Part shown: in pieces, positions 35,650-44,322 of the stretch | Layout of the letters: every line of letters begins with the position of its first letter | How positions within the stretch are numbered: the first letter of the stretch is position 1 | Assembly: GCA_024236175.1 (NCBI GenBank) | Contig: JACKKY010000001.1 | Span: 310,001 to 374,000 of the forward strand | Reading direction: 5' to 3' | DNA: 64,000 nucleotides | Source of the DNA: Novosphingobium sp. | GTDB taxonomy: Bacteria; Pseudomonadota; Alphaproteobacteria; Sphingomonadales; Sphingomonadaceae | The notes under the pieces: model-generated | The model's database searches: none | Seen by the model: the letters and a program-made list of their open reading frames with translations, nothing else | What the model was told of the DNA's origin: nothing | Translations under genes and position numbers: made by a program

Positions 35650-36411
35650 ATGGCAACCGCTGCAAAGATCGAACCCGCCGGCGATGAGGTCGTATCCCGT
35701 ATGCGATGCGAGCTGGCAGCCGCTTTCCGGCTCGCCGCCTATTTCGGCTGGGACGATCACATCGCCACTCATATGTCGGCGCGCCTGCCGGACGACACCT
35801 TCCTGCTCAATCCGTTCGGCATGCTGTTCGAGGAAGTGAGCGCATCGACCCTGATGCGCATGGACCTTGAAGGCAATGTGCTGGAGATACCGGACGGCTG
35901 CATGCTCAATCCGGCGGCTTTTGCCGTGCATAGCGCAGTGCTGGACGGCAGGGCCGACGCGAACTGCGCGATCCATTTCCACTCGCGCGACGGAGTCGCC
36001 GTCTCGGCGCTCAAGGAAGGCCTGCTCCCGCTCAGCCAGAACGCACTCAATATCTGCAACGACGTCGCCTATCACGATTACGAAGGCGTCGTTTCGGCCG
36101 GAGACGAGAAGGAGCGCTTGCAGGCTGACCTCGGCGACAAGCACCTGATGATCCTGCGCAATCATGGCACCCTGGCGCTGGGACGATCGATCGCTTCGGC
36201 CTTCTATCGAATCTATGCCCTAGAATGGGCATGCACGGCGCAGGTTCGCACTCTTTCCATGGGCCGCGAGCTGGAGCTTCCCTCGCCCGAGCTCGTGGAA
36301 AGCATCGCGCAGTCCATGCCGCCAAGCTGGGTGGACGGCTTCGCCGAAGATCGCTTCTGGCCCGCGATGCTGCGCAAGGCGGAGCGGGTATGCCCGGGCT
36401 TTGACGCCTGA
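35650..36411 (+). CDS. Class II aldolase/adducin family protein
   Basis: 253 residues. The zinc ligands HxH in AIHFHSRDG (near residues 104-106) and the later His in RNHGTL fit the class II aldolase/adducin fold, as does the N-terminal GWDDHIATHMSARLP block. Members are retro-aldolases, decarboxylases or epimerases. It starts 14 nt after the SnoaL gene and is probably co-transcribed with it. Confidence 0.87.
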   Translation: MATAAKIEPAGDEVVSRMRCELAAAFRLAAYFGWDDHIATHMSARLPDDTFLLNPFGMLFEEVSASTLMRMDLEGNVLEIPDGCMLNPAAFAVHSAVLDGRADANCAIHFHSRDGVAVSALKEGLLPLSQNALNICNDVAYHDYEGVVSAGDEKERLQADLGDKHLMILRNHGTLALGRSIASAFYRIYALEWACTAQVRTLSMGRELELPSPELVESIAQSMPPSWVDGFAEDRFWPAMLRKAERVCPGFDA

Positions 36412-36458
36412 AATCAAACCTTGCTTGCTCCCGGCACCAGTGCTCCCATCTTGGTGCC

Positions 36459-36965
36459 ATGGCCCGCCATCCGCATCACGAGAACCCGAACCCGACGCCG
36501 GCGGAAGTCCATGCACATGCCGCTGCCGCGCGGGCGAGGAAGCGCGACGAAGCCAATGCGATCGGCATCGACGAGGACTTCATTTCCGATTTCGTCGAGA
36601 GCTTCTACGCCCGAATCCGCGACGACGCGCTGCTAGGCCCGATCTTCGCCGAACGGATCGAGGACTGGGACTCGCATCTGGCCAGGATGAAGCGCTTCTG
36701 GCGCTCGATCCTTCACAACAGCGGCGAATTCTCCGGCAACCCCATGGCCAGGCATCTTGCGATTCCGGGGATCGGGGAAGAGCATTTCGCCCACTGGCTC
36801 GAGCTGTTCTACGAGACACTGCGCAATCTGGAACGGACTCCCGAGGCGACCAGGCTCGTCGGCACGCGCGCCCGAATGATCGCCGACAGCCTGCTTACCG
36901 GCATCGCAGTGCACGGTAACGGACTGGAGAAAGCCAGAGCGGGGCGGAATCTCCCTTACGTCTGA
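36459..36965 (+). CDS. Group III truncated hemoglobin-like protein
   Basis: 168 residues. After a charged N-terminal extension (1-35) the globin core shows FYARIRDDALLGPIF, then W-x-x-H-L-x-x-M-x-x-F-W, then GNPMARH with the likely proximal-side histidine region, and H-F-x-x-W-L-x-L-F. This pattern is that of group III trHb (cyanoglobin-like) proteins, which handle oxygen or nitric oxide. Placed among oxygen-using catabolic genes, it may protect or supply oxygen, though this is inference. Confidence 0.82.
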   Translation: MARHPHHENPNPTPAEVHAHAAAARARKRDEANAIGIDEDFISDFVESFYARIRDDALLGPIFAERIEDWDSHLARMKRFWRSILHNSGEFSGNPMARHLAIPGIGEEHFAHWLELFYETLRNLERTPEATRLVGTRARMIADSLLTGIAVHGNGLEKARAGRNLPYV

Positions 36966-37029
36966 GCTTGCGCCATGGTCACCGCCCGGGCATGAGGCCG
37001 GCGCGAACCTGATTCAATGGGAGAATGCA

Positions 37030-37323
37030 ATGGACCTCGAAGTCGCGATCCTCGCAGCCAAGGATGGCAATGCCGAAGGCCTCGTCAAGGCGATGAACGA
37101 AGCGGGAAGCGCGGCGCTGCTGTCCTGCGAAGGCTGCAATTCGGTGAAGGTCCTGCCGGGCGTCGAAAACCCCGGCAACGTGCTGTTTCTCGTCGAATGG
37201 GAATCGGTCGACGCCCACAATGCCGCCAAGGCGAGCGAAGGATTTGCCAAGTTCATCGAAATCGCCAGCCCCTTCTTCGGCGGAGAAGGCGGCGGGTCCA
37301 TGCAGCACTTCAAGGTCGGCTAG
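37030..37323 (+). CDS. Antibiotic biosynthesis monooxygenase (ABM)-domain protein
   Basis: 97 residues. The pattern VLFLVEWESVDAHNAA is the ABM/dimeric alpha-beta-barrel signature (E-x-W-x-S-x-x-A). Members are cofactor-free monooxygenases for quinone-like or polyketide substrates, or heme oxygenase-like proteins. It follows the truncated globin gene on the same strand by 64 nt. Confidence 0.83.
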   Translation: MDLEVAILAAKDGNAEGLVKAMNEAGSAALLSCEGCNSVKVLPGVENPGNVLFLVEWESVDAHNAAKASEGFAKFIEIASPFFGGEGGGSMQHFKVG

Positions 37324-37338
37324 GAACCGCGCTGCGCC

Positions 37339-38337
37339 TTACGGCTCGATCAGCGAAGCTCCCGCACTGTCGTAGCGCTCGCCGGCCACGGCGCTGGCCG
37401 GCATCGCCTTTTCGATCGACGCGATATCCTGTACGTCCAGTCGGATTTCGGTAGCGGCGACATTTTCCGCGAGCCGGTGCAGTTTGGTCGTGCCCGGAAT
37501 GGGCACGATATCTTCGCCTTGGTGCAACAGCCAGGCCAGCGAAATCTGGGCCGGGGTGCAGCCTTTCGCTTCGGCAAGCGATTCCAACTGTTCATACAGG
37601 CCAAGATTGCGGCCCAATGCCTCGCCCTGCCAGCGGGGCAGGTTGCGGCGGAAATCTTCTTCGGACAGGTGCTTTCCGGCACCTGCGAGGAAGCCGCGCC
37701 CGAGCGGGCTGTAGGCGACAAAGCCGATGCCGAGTTCGCGACACACCGGCAGCACAGAATTTTCGGGGTCGCGCGAAAACAATGAGTATTCGGTCTGAAG
37801 TGCTGAAACCGGGTGGACGGAATGGGCGCGCCGAATGGTTTCGGCGCCGGCTTCGGACAGGCCGAAGAACCTGACCTTGCCCGCAGCTACAAGCTCACCG
37901 ACGGCGCCGGCCACATCCTCGATCGGAACGGCCGGATCGACGCGGTGCTGGTAGAACAGGTCGATGGTATCGACGCCGAGACGCATGAGCGAAGCTTCGC
38001 AGACCGCGCGGATATGGTCCGGGCGGCTGTTCACTCCGTTGGGCCGCGTTTCGTTTCCGCGAATGTCGAAGCCGAACTTGGTTGAGATCACGACCTTGTC
38101 GCGCCAGCGCCCCAACCCCTTGCCTACCAGCACTTCATTCGTGAAGGGGCCGTACATCTCGGCGGTATCGAACAGGGTGATACCCAGTTCGACCGCCCGG
38201 TCGAGCATGGCGAGCCGTTCGCTTTCCGAAAGCTCAAGGCCAGCGCCGAGGCTGAGATTCATGCATCCGAAACCGAGGCTCGAAACCTCAAGTCCCTCGT
38301 TGCCAAGCCTGCGCGGTTTCATGCCGATCTTCTCCAT
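37339..38337 (-). CDS. Aldo/keto reductase
   Basis: 332 residues of the (beta/alpha)8 NADPH-dependent fold. The catalytic tetrad is visible: Asp and Tyr in FDTAEMYG, Lys in STKFG and His in YQHRVD. A pyrrole-reductase-like start RRLGNEGLEVSSLGFGCMN is typical of the AKR13-like group. The start at 38337 has AAAGGGAC upstream; an ATG at 38409 is less likely. It is convergent with the ABM gene. Confidence 0.9.
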   Translation of the reverse strand: MEKIGMKPRRLGNEGLEVSSLGFGCMNLSLGAGLELSESERLAMLDRAVELGITLFDTAEMYGPFTNEVLVGKGLGRWRDKVVISTKFGFDIRGNETRPNGVNSRPDHIRAVCEASLMRLGVDTIDLFYQHRVDPAVPIEDVAGAVGELVAAGKVRFFGLSEAGAETIRRAHSVHPVSALQTEYSLFSRDPENSVLPVCRELGIGFVAYSPLGRGFLAGAGKHLSEEDFRRNLPRWQGEALGRNLGLYEQLESLAEAKGCTPAQISLAWLLHQGEDIVPIPGTTKLHRLAENVAATEIRLDVQDIASIEKAMPASAVAGERYDSAGASLIEP

Positions 38338-38470
38338 CTTGTCCCTTTGCGAATGCCATACTGCCGCCGCAGCGATACTGTGAGGCAGAACTGCCGAAGG
38401 TTTCGACATGAAGGGCAGCTTGGGCTAGGCGCTTCGCCATTGCGATTCGCCATACTTGGGAGTGAGCTTC

Positions 38471-39265
38471 ATGGAAATTAACAGCAACCTCGCCGCAATC
38501 GTCACCGGCGGCGCTTCGGGTCTTGGGCGCGCGAGCGCCAAGGCACTGGCCGACGCCGGCATCAAGGTCGCGATTTTCGACATCAACGAGGAAGCCGGTG
38601 AGGCTTTCGCCAAGGAGATCGGCGGCACTTTCTGCAACGTCAACATCATGGACGAAGACAGTGTCGTCGCCGGGTTCGAAAAGGCCCGCGCCGCAAACGG
38701 ACAGGAGCGCATCCTCGTTCACTGCGCAGTGGTCGCCGGCGGCGGCAAGACGGTGCGCTTCGACAAGAAATCGGGCGAATATGTCCGCACGCCGACCAGC
38801 GAATTCGCCAAGTCGATGGAAGGCATCGCCACCGCCAGCTACCGCGTCGCCTCCATTGCCGCTCTCGGCATGGCAACCTCGGATCCGCTCAACGACGACG
38901 ATGAGCGCGGCTGCATCATTTTCACTTCCAGCGCTGCATCGCAGGACGGCCAGATCGGCCAGGTCTGCTACGGCGGCGGCAAAGGAGCGGTGAATTCCAT
39001 GGTGCTGCCGATGGCCCGCGACCTCATGGATCTGGGCGTGCGCGTCAACGCGATCCTGCCGGGTACTTTCGCCACCCCGCCGATGCTCAAGGTCAAGGAA
39101 ATGAACGAGGCCGTGTTCGAAGGGCTGAACAAGTCGGTTCCGTTCCCCAAGCGGCTCGGCAAGCCCGAGGAGTTCGCCTCGCTGGTTCTGGAACTGGTCC
39201 GCAACACCTATTTCAACGCGCAGCTGATCCGCCTCGATGGTGCGATCCGCATGCCGCCGAAATAA
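38471..39265 (+). CDS. SDR family oxidoreductase, HSD10-like
   Basis: 264 residues. The cofactor motif TGGASGLG is intact, NNAG is replaced by HCAVV, and the catalytic pair is YGGGK with SSAAS upstream. Its N-terminus and layout resemble 3-hydroxyacyl-CoA dehydrogenase type 2 (HSD10-like) enzymes, which fits a beta-oxidation role in the same region. GGGAGTGAG precedes the ATG at 38471. The last codons run into the terminator palindrome at 39292. Confidence 0.83.
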   Translation: MEINSNLAAIVTGGASGLGRASAKALADAGIKVAIFDINEEAGEAFAKEIGGTFCNVNIMDEDSVVAGFEKARAANGQERILVHCAVVAGGGKTVRFDKKSGEYVRTPTSEFAKSMEGIATASYRVASIAALGMATSDPLNDDDERGCIIFTSSAASQDGQIGQVCYGGGKGAVNSMVLPMARDLMDLGVRVNAILPGTFATPPMLKVKEMNEAVFEGLNKSVPFPKRLGKPEEFASLVLELVRNTYFNAQLIRLDGAIRMPPK

Positions 39266-39291
39266 GCCGGGGCATCCCCTCCCGACCTATC

Positions 39292-39336
39292 TCGCGGAAG
39301 TGATCGCTCCTTCGAGCGCTCAGATCACTTCCGCGA
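39292..39336. terminator. 14-bp perfect palindrome, bidirectional terminator candidate
   Basis: Arms TCGCGGAAGTGATC (39292-39305) and its complement (39323-39336) are perfect. Inside is a smaller GCTC-CTTC-GAGC hairpin (39306-39317). The right arm lies in the last codons of fliA. It separates the convergent SDR and fliA and can serve both strands. Confidence 0.65.
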
Positions 39337-40075
39337 CGCCCGCCAGCGCTTCGCGCAGGTGCTTCAGCGCCTGCGCTTTGAGCTGGTGGACACGCGGAAT
39401 GCTCACCGAGAGCACCTCGGCGATCTCGGAGAGGTTCATTTCCTCCACGAAATAGAGCTGTACGACCAGCTGGAGCCGTTCGGGCAAGCCGGCGATCGCT
39501 TCCACCACCTGACCCCGCAATTCCTCGTCCTGGAGCAGGGACAGACTGTCCGGGCTGTCGTCGGCGAAGGCCATGTCGCTGTCCGAATAGGTGTCCTCAA
39601 TCGATTCGAACCGCAGCGGCTCGGTCGAAGCCCGCAAGGATGCCAGCTCGGCCTCCCCGATGCCCAACGCAGCGGCAAGCTCTTCTGAATTGGGATCCCG
39701 GCCAAGCGTGCCCCGCAGCTCGTTTTCCTTCTCGCGAAGCTGGCGCCGGCGCTCGACGGCGCCGCGAGACAGCGGAACCGTGCGGCGGATCAGATCGACC
39801 ATGGCGCCACGCACGCGCATCTTGGCGTAGGCGGCAAAACCATCTTCACCCGGTCCGGAGTGTCGCTGTGCGCATTCGGTCAGGGCGACCAGCCCTGTCT
39901 GGATCAGGTCTTCCAGCTCGATTCCCGGCCGGCCGGTTCCATGCACATGCCACGCCAATCGCTTCACCATGGGCAGGAACCTCCTGACCCGTTCAACGGC
40001 GTCGCCGGCGTAGGCTCCGGTTATCACGGAGCTGCTGGGCGTTCCGGTGGCGAAGGCGAGTTGGTCGTGTTTCAT
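39320..40075 (-). CDS. fliA: Sigma-28 flagellar sigma factor
   Basis: 251 residues. Regions 2, 3 and 4 of a sigma-70-type factor are visible: RRFLPMVKRLAWHVHG with the GIELEDLIQTGLVAL region 2 core, and RVHQLKAQALKHLREAL in region 4. It directs late flagellar promoters and is held by FlgM. Its ATG overlaps the flhA stop by 4 bp (ATGA), so it is coupled to export-apparatus translation. Confidence 0.95.
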   Translation of the reverse strand: MKHDQLAFATGTPSSSVITGAYAGDAVERVRRFLPMVKRLAWHVHGTGRPGIELEDLIQTGLVALTECAQRHSGPGEDGFAAYAKMRVRGAMVDLIRRTVPLSRGAVERRRQLREKENELRGTLGRDPNSEELAAALGIGEAELASLRASTEPLRFESIEDTYSDSDMAFADDSPDSLSLLQDEELRGQVVEAIAGLPERLQLVVQLYFVEEMNLSEIAEVLSVSIPRVHQLKAQALKHLREALAGVAEVI

Positions 40076-42207
40076 GCAGCCATGCTTTCAAGGTCTGGCG
40101 TGGAATCGGGGCTCGGCAGGCCGGGGGCCTGCGGTTGCGGCTGAGCCTGTTCGCCACCGATCACTTCGATCACTTCGATCGGCTGGGCGGCAGGCAGTTC
40201 GGCAATGGAAAGGACGAGGCAGCTCGGCGCCCGCATCTTCAGCAAGGCGGCAAGTGCGCGACGGGCCCTCGGCTGGACGACAAGCGTTAGCGGAATGGCG
40301 CCGCTGCCGCGTTCGGCCAACAGGCCGGCAACCCGCTCGCCGATCATGCGGGCGAGATCGGGTTCGATGACCGGCTGGCCGGTCGTAGGATCGTGCAGTC
40401 CCTGGACGATGGCTTCCTCGAGCCCGGCATCCAGCGTGATGACCGGCAGCCTCTCGTTGGGCGAGCAGACCCGGCCGACGATCAGCGCACCGAGATCCGC
40501 GCGCAACAGCTCGATCAGGCGCTCGTGCTCCTGCGTCTGCTGGACGGCCCGGCTCAGGCTGTAGAGAATCGGCAGCGGATGGGCGATCGGAATGCCGTCC
40601 TCCAGCAGCCCGCGCAGCAACCGGGTCAGCGCCGCCAGGGAAAGCGGCTCTGGATGGATCGTTTCGACGAGGCCGGCGGAATGTTCCTTCACCGCGTCGA
40701 TCAGCGCGCGCACTTCGTCCGGACCCAGCAGGTCCTGCGGGCGTTCGGCGAGCAACTGGTTGAGATGGGTGGCGATGACGGTGCTGGCATCGACCGTCAG
40801 GAAGCCTTCGGCGATCGCCTGGTCCCGCGTTGCGGGGTCGACCCACAGCGCCGGGCAATTGAAGCTCGGATCGCGGGTCTCCTCGCCCTTGAGCGAATGA
40901 CCGTCGCGCGCTTCGCCGGCATCGATGGCGAGAATGCGATCGGCCCTCACCGACGCACCACCGAGCACGACGCCGCCCAGCAGGATGCGATACTCGTGCG
41001 GCGGCATCTCGATGGCATCGCGCACACGGAACTGGGGCACCACGAAGCCGAAGGACTGGCTGAGCTGCTTGCGCACGCCGGTAATGCGCGCAACCAGCGG
41101 AGAGCCCTTGCGATCGTCGACGAGCTGAACCAGCCCGTAGCCGAGCTCAATGGTGACCAGCGTATGGTCGGAAACATCGACGAGCGAAATCTTTGCCGGA
41201 TCTTCCGGTGCCTCGGGTTCCTTTTCTTCCGGTTCCGGCCGCGACTGACGCTTCTTGAGCGTGTGCCACAACCAGCCGGCAATACCGGCCGCAGGCAGGA
41301 ACACCGTCTGCGGCATCGCCGGAATGCAGCCGATCGCGGCGAGGATCAGTGCGACGGGCAGCCAACTGCGTGGATCGGCGAACTGTCCGCCGATCTGGCC
41401 GGCCAGGTCGCGGCTGTCGGACACGCGCGTCACGATCGTGGCGGCGGCGATCGACAGCAGCAGCGAGGGGACCTGGGCCACCAGCGCATCGCCGACCGCC
41501 AGGGTGATGTAGCGCTCGGCGGATTCGCCGGCGGTAAGTTCATGGGTCATCATGCCGAGGCAGAAGCCGGCGATGATGTTGACGCCGAGGATCAGCAGCG
41601 CGGCGATGGCGTCGCCCTTTACGAACTTCGAGGCACCATCCATCGAACCGTAGAAATCGGCTTCGGTCGCGATCTCGCGCCGGCGGGCCTTGGCTTCGTC
41701 CGCGGTCATCAGACCGGCTGCGAGGTCCGCGTCGATCGCCATCTGCTTGCCGGGCAAGGCATCCAGAGTGAATCGCGCGGAAACTTCGGACACGCGACCG
41801 GCGCCCTTGGTGACGACAACCAGATTGATGATCACCAGGATCAGGAAGACGAACAGGCCGACCGCGAAATTGCCGCCGACAAGGAAGGCGCCGAAAGCCT
41901 CGATAACCTTGCCGGCCGCCGATGAGCCTTCATGGCCGTGCACCAGCACGACGCGCGTCGAAGCCACGTTGAGCGCAAGCCTGAGCAGGGTCGCAAACAG
42001 CAGAACCGACGGAAAGGACGAAAAGTCGAGCGGCTTCTGCGCGTTGATCGCAGCCATCAGAATGGCGACGGACAGCGCGATGTTGAGCACGAAGGACGCG
42101 TCGAGCAACATCGCCGGCAACGGGACGATCATCAGCACGATCAGCGCAAGGATGCCTCCGGGCAAAGCCAGAGCCGACGGACTGGGTATCTTGAGAAGAC
42201 CGTTCAC
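40072..42207 (-). CDS. flhA: Flagellar export apparatus protein FlhA
   Basis: 711 residues. Eight membrane helices fill residues 1-330, with the FHIPEP-type cytosolic loop core (AIDADLAAGLMTADEAKARR). The cytoplasmic domain binds export chaperones and forms the nonameric ring. It begins with GTG at 42207, whose GTGA overlaps the stop of the SLT gene, and ends in an ATGA overlap with fliA. Confidence 0.97.
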   Translation of the reverse strand: MNGLLKIPSPSALALPGGILALIVLMIVPLPAMLLDASFVLNIALSVAILMAAINAQKPLDFSSFPSVLLFATLLRLALNVASTRVVLVHGHEGSSAAGKVIEAFGAFLVGGNFAVGLFVFLILVIINLVVVTKGAGRVSEVSARFTLDALPGKQMAIDADLAAGLMTADEAKARRREIATEADFYGSMDGASKFVKGDAIAALLILGVNIIAGFCLGMMTHELTAGESAERYITLAVGDALVAQVPSLLLSIAAATIVTRVSDSRDLAGQIGGQFADPRSWLPVALILAAIGCIPAMPQTVFLPAAGIAGWLWHTLKKRQSRPEPEEKEPEAPEDPAKISLVDVSDHTLVTIELGYGLVQLVDDRKGSPLVARITGVRKQLSQSFGFVVPQFRVRDAIEMPPHEYRILLGGVVLGGASVRADRILAIDAGEARDGHSLKGEETRDPSFNCPALWVDPATRDQAIAEGFLTVDASTVIATHLNQLLAERPQDLLGPDEVRALIDAVKEHSAGLVETIHPEPLSLAALTRLLRGLLEDGIPIAHPLPILYSLSRAVQQTQEHERLIELLRADLGALIVGRVCSPNERLPVITLDAGLEEAIVQGLHDPTTGQPVIEPDLARMIGERVAGLLAERGSGAIPLTLVVQPRARRALAALLKMRAPSCLVLSIAELPAAQPIEVIEVIGGEQAQPQPQAPGLPSPDSTPDLESMAA

Positions 42208-43103
42208 AGCCCGAACCTCTGCAACTGGCCATAAGCGGCGCGGACGAAATCAGGAGTCGACGCCTCACCGTTCGGACCGGAGACCGCGAACGTGCTGCGC
42301 AGCGTTTCCGCCATGGACGTGCGCGCAGGTGCACTCGCGGCCAGGCGGGCGGCGTGGAATTCTCGTGCGATCGGTCCGCCGGTCGACTGTACCGTGGACT
42401 GCGCTGCCCAATCGCTCGCCGGCGGGAACGCGGAAGACTCGGGCACTGCCCAGGCCCCGCCCTCGCCTTCCATCGCGGCAGAAAGCTTGCCGCGGATCAG
42501 TTCCATGACACCAGCGACCGTCCGGGGCGCTCCACCGGGCTCATAGAAGATCTGGCGGTTGGCGGCCGCCGCCTTCGGCAGCAGCGATGCGGCACTTCGT
42601 CCCGGGTCGGAAGCAAGCGTGGAAAGGAACTTACCGGCACCGCCACTACCCAGGAAATGGGCGAGATATAGTTCCGCCGAATCCGGTTGGCGACCAAGGA
42701 CGCCCGTCAGTTCCGCACCGTTGTCCCGTGCCAGCTCGGCCGCCATCAGCGCCGAAGCATTGGGATCAAAACGCAGCGCCATGACTTGCGCGCGCCACGC
42801 CGGGTCTCGCACTCGGCCGCCCTGGATCGCCGCGTCGGCCCAGTCGAGGCCGTGTGTCGAGCCGTGCCGGTCGAGCGTGCGCAACCAGGTGTCGTTGGTG
42901 AACTGGTAGAGGCCGGCCGCGCTCGACGTTCCGGCGCGAGCAGTCGGATCGAGACTGGACTCGAGCTTGGCCTGGGCAAGCAGATACTGGAAATCGACGC
43001 CGGTCTTCTGGGCCGCCCGCGCAATAGCGGTGCGGACCTCAGTGCCGGCGCTCGGTCCAATGCCTATCGGTTGCGGCTCGCTCAAGCCTTGCTCCAGGTT
43101 CAA
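42204..43103 (-). CDS. Flagellar lytic transglycosylase (SltF-like)
   Basis: 299 residues. The SLT domain shows the catalytic Glu in AQAKLESSLDP, then the GLYQFTNDTW block. It opens the peptidoglycan for rod assembly. In Rhodobacter the matching enzyme SltF works with a short FlgJ; here FlgJ (95 residues) also lacks a muramidase domain, so this protein probably supplies it in trans. No classical signal peptide is evident; export may use the flagellar system. It is coupled to flhA by a GTGA overlap. Confidence 0.85.
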   Translation of the reverse strand: MNLEQGLSEPQPIGIGPSAGTEVRTAIARAAQKTGVDFQYLLAQAKLESSLDPTARAGTSSAAGLYQFTNDTWLRTLDRHGSTHGLDWADAAIQGGRVRDPAWRAQVMALRFDPNASALMAAELARDNGAELTGVLGRQPDSAELYLAHFLGSGGAGKFLSTLASDPGRSAASLLPKAAAANRQIFYEPGGAPRTVAGVMELIRGKLSAAMEGEGGAWAVPESSAFPPASDWAAQSTVQSTGGPIAREFHAARLAASAPARTSMAETLRSTFAVSGPNGEASTPDFVRAAYGQLQRFGL

Positions 43104-43141
43104 TTCCTAACCGGGAGCAATTAAGCAAGAGGCGTGCCAAC

Positions 43142-43477
43142 TTACCTGCGAATGGAGGCGTAGCTGTAAGCAGGTGTCGCGTTGTAGATCTCGGCCGAAC
43201 CGGTCAGCGCGTTCAGGCGAGCCGTCACATTGGCCGCAATAAGGTTGCGAACCTGGCGGTTTACCTCATTCAGGCGCCGCGCAGCGTCGAGCATGCCGCG
43301 GCATTCCTCGTCGATCTCACCTTCGTTGGGCTGGTCCAGCTTGCCGCAGATCGCCTGCTTGTCGTCGGCCGTGCCGAGAATGGCATCGAGGTTCATGTCG
43401 GCAAGTGCCTGCCGCTCGGCTTGCAGAACGGCAAGCATTTGCCGCAATGTTTCGCGAAGCTCGCTCGAATTCATCAT
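43142..43477 (-). CDS. flgN: FlgN-like export chaperone
   Basis: 111 residues, mostly helical, with Leu-rich coiled-coil heptads (LRQMLAVLQAERQALADMNLDAI). Position after flgM and small helical character fit FlgN, which binds the hook-filament junction proteins FlgK and FlgL. Sequence identity to known FlgN is weak, so this is by context. Its ATG overlaps the flgM stop (ATGA). Confidence 0.7.
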   Translation of the reverse strand: MMNSSELRETLRQMLAVLQAERQALADMNLDAILGTADDKQAICGKLDQPNEGEIDEECRGMLDAARRLNEVNRQVRNLIAANVTARLNALTGSAEIYNATPAYSYASIRR

Positions 43478-43755
43478 TTGCCGCCCCTCAGCAGTATTCC
43501 GGCCGCGATCATGGCGTCCGCGATTTTCGTCGGTACCAGCGGGTAATCGCCGGCTTCGATTGCCCTGCGGATCAGTTGAACCCGCTCGACATCGACCGGT
43601 GCCTGACCGGGGTCGAGCGCTTCGCTCTTGACCACAGGCGCCGATACTTCCTCGCCCGATGATTTTTCGGGCTTGGCCTGTCCACTTGCCTGACGCGCGA
43701 TCTTGACATCGACAGCGCCGACGGGGCGCACAGGTCCCAGTTCTATGTCACGCAT
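43474..43755 (-). CDS. flgM: Anti-sigma-28 factor FlgM
   Basis: 93 residues. The disordered N-terminal half and the helical C-terminal region VERVQLIRRAIEAGDYPLVPTKIADAMI match FlgM, which inhibits FliA until the hook is complete and is then exported. GGAG lies 7 nt before the ATG at 43755. It sits next to flgN and in the same minus-strand block as fliA. Confidence 0.9.
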   Translation of the reverse strand: MRDIELGPVRPVGAVDVKIARQASGQAKPEKSSGEEVSAPVVKSEALDPGQAPVDVERVQLIRRAIEAGDYPLVPTKIADAMIAAGILLRGGK

Positions 43756-43785
43756 GATGCCACTCCTTGGTCCTTCACGGTCCAC

Positions 43786-43812
43786 AGAACGGCAGACTTC
43801 AATAAGGTTTAA
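43786..43812 (-). promoter_or_regulatory. Possible sigma-28 promoter for flgM
   Basis: On the minus strand TAAA is followed after 14 nt by GCCGTTCT, close to the sigma-28 consensus TAAA-N15-GCCGATAA. It lies about 31 bp ahead of the flgM ATG, as expected for a class III gene. Spacing is one short, so this is a weak call. Confidence 0.35.
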
Positions 43813-43839
43813 GGCCCCCGTGGCGAATTATTGCCGGCG

Positions 43840-44322
43840 TTACGGCAATGGAATGCCGACGAGCCCCGGCCGGACGATGCGCGCCCGCAGGGAATCATTG
43901 CTGAACCTGCGTGTGTTGTTCACCGCGCGTACGCGAATCCATGAGCCAACTGTGCCGGATTCGAGCGCCTCACCAGGCTGGGAAACGCTGAATCCATCGC
44001 CGGATACGGCGATCGTAACGGCATCTCCCCGGTTCACCGCGGGAAGCGCAGCCTGCGGCGCCACGCGCTTGACCGGCACGTAGAGGCGCCATCCGGCGGC
44101 ATCGGGGCATTGGACGACCACAGTCTGTTGCTGCTGGGTGCGCCAGGTAAGCGCCAATGGCGAAACACAGGGATTGAGCCGCAAGCGACGGTCGACAGCG
44201 GCGATCGCACCGCCCGGTTGGCCGATACCCGAACCGGTAAACCGGGCGACTTCCCGGTCTACTGCGTCGAGGTCGGCGAAAGGGGCGGCGGCGGCAATGG
44301 CCAGTGCCAGGCTGAAGCTCAT
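43840..44322 (-). CDS. flgA: P-ring assembly chaperone FlgA
   Basis: 160 residues with a signal peptide (1-16). The C-terminal SAF-like part with RGDAVTIAVSGDGFSVSQPGEALESG is the FlgA hallmark. It escorts FlgI in the periplasm. The ATG at 44322 overlaps the upstream stop (ATGA) and has AAGGA ahead. Codons further upstream in this frame do not read as FlgA. Confidence 0.9.
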   Translation of the reverse strand: MSFSLALAIAAAAPFADLDAVDREVARFTGSGIGQPGGAIAAVDRRLRLNPCVSPLALTWRTQQQQTVVVQCPDAAGWRLYVPVKRVAPQAALPAVNRGDAVTIAVSGDGFSVSQPGEALESGTVGSWIRVRAVNNTRRFSNDSLRARIVRPGLVGIPLP

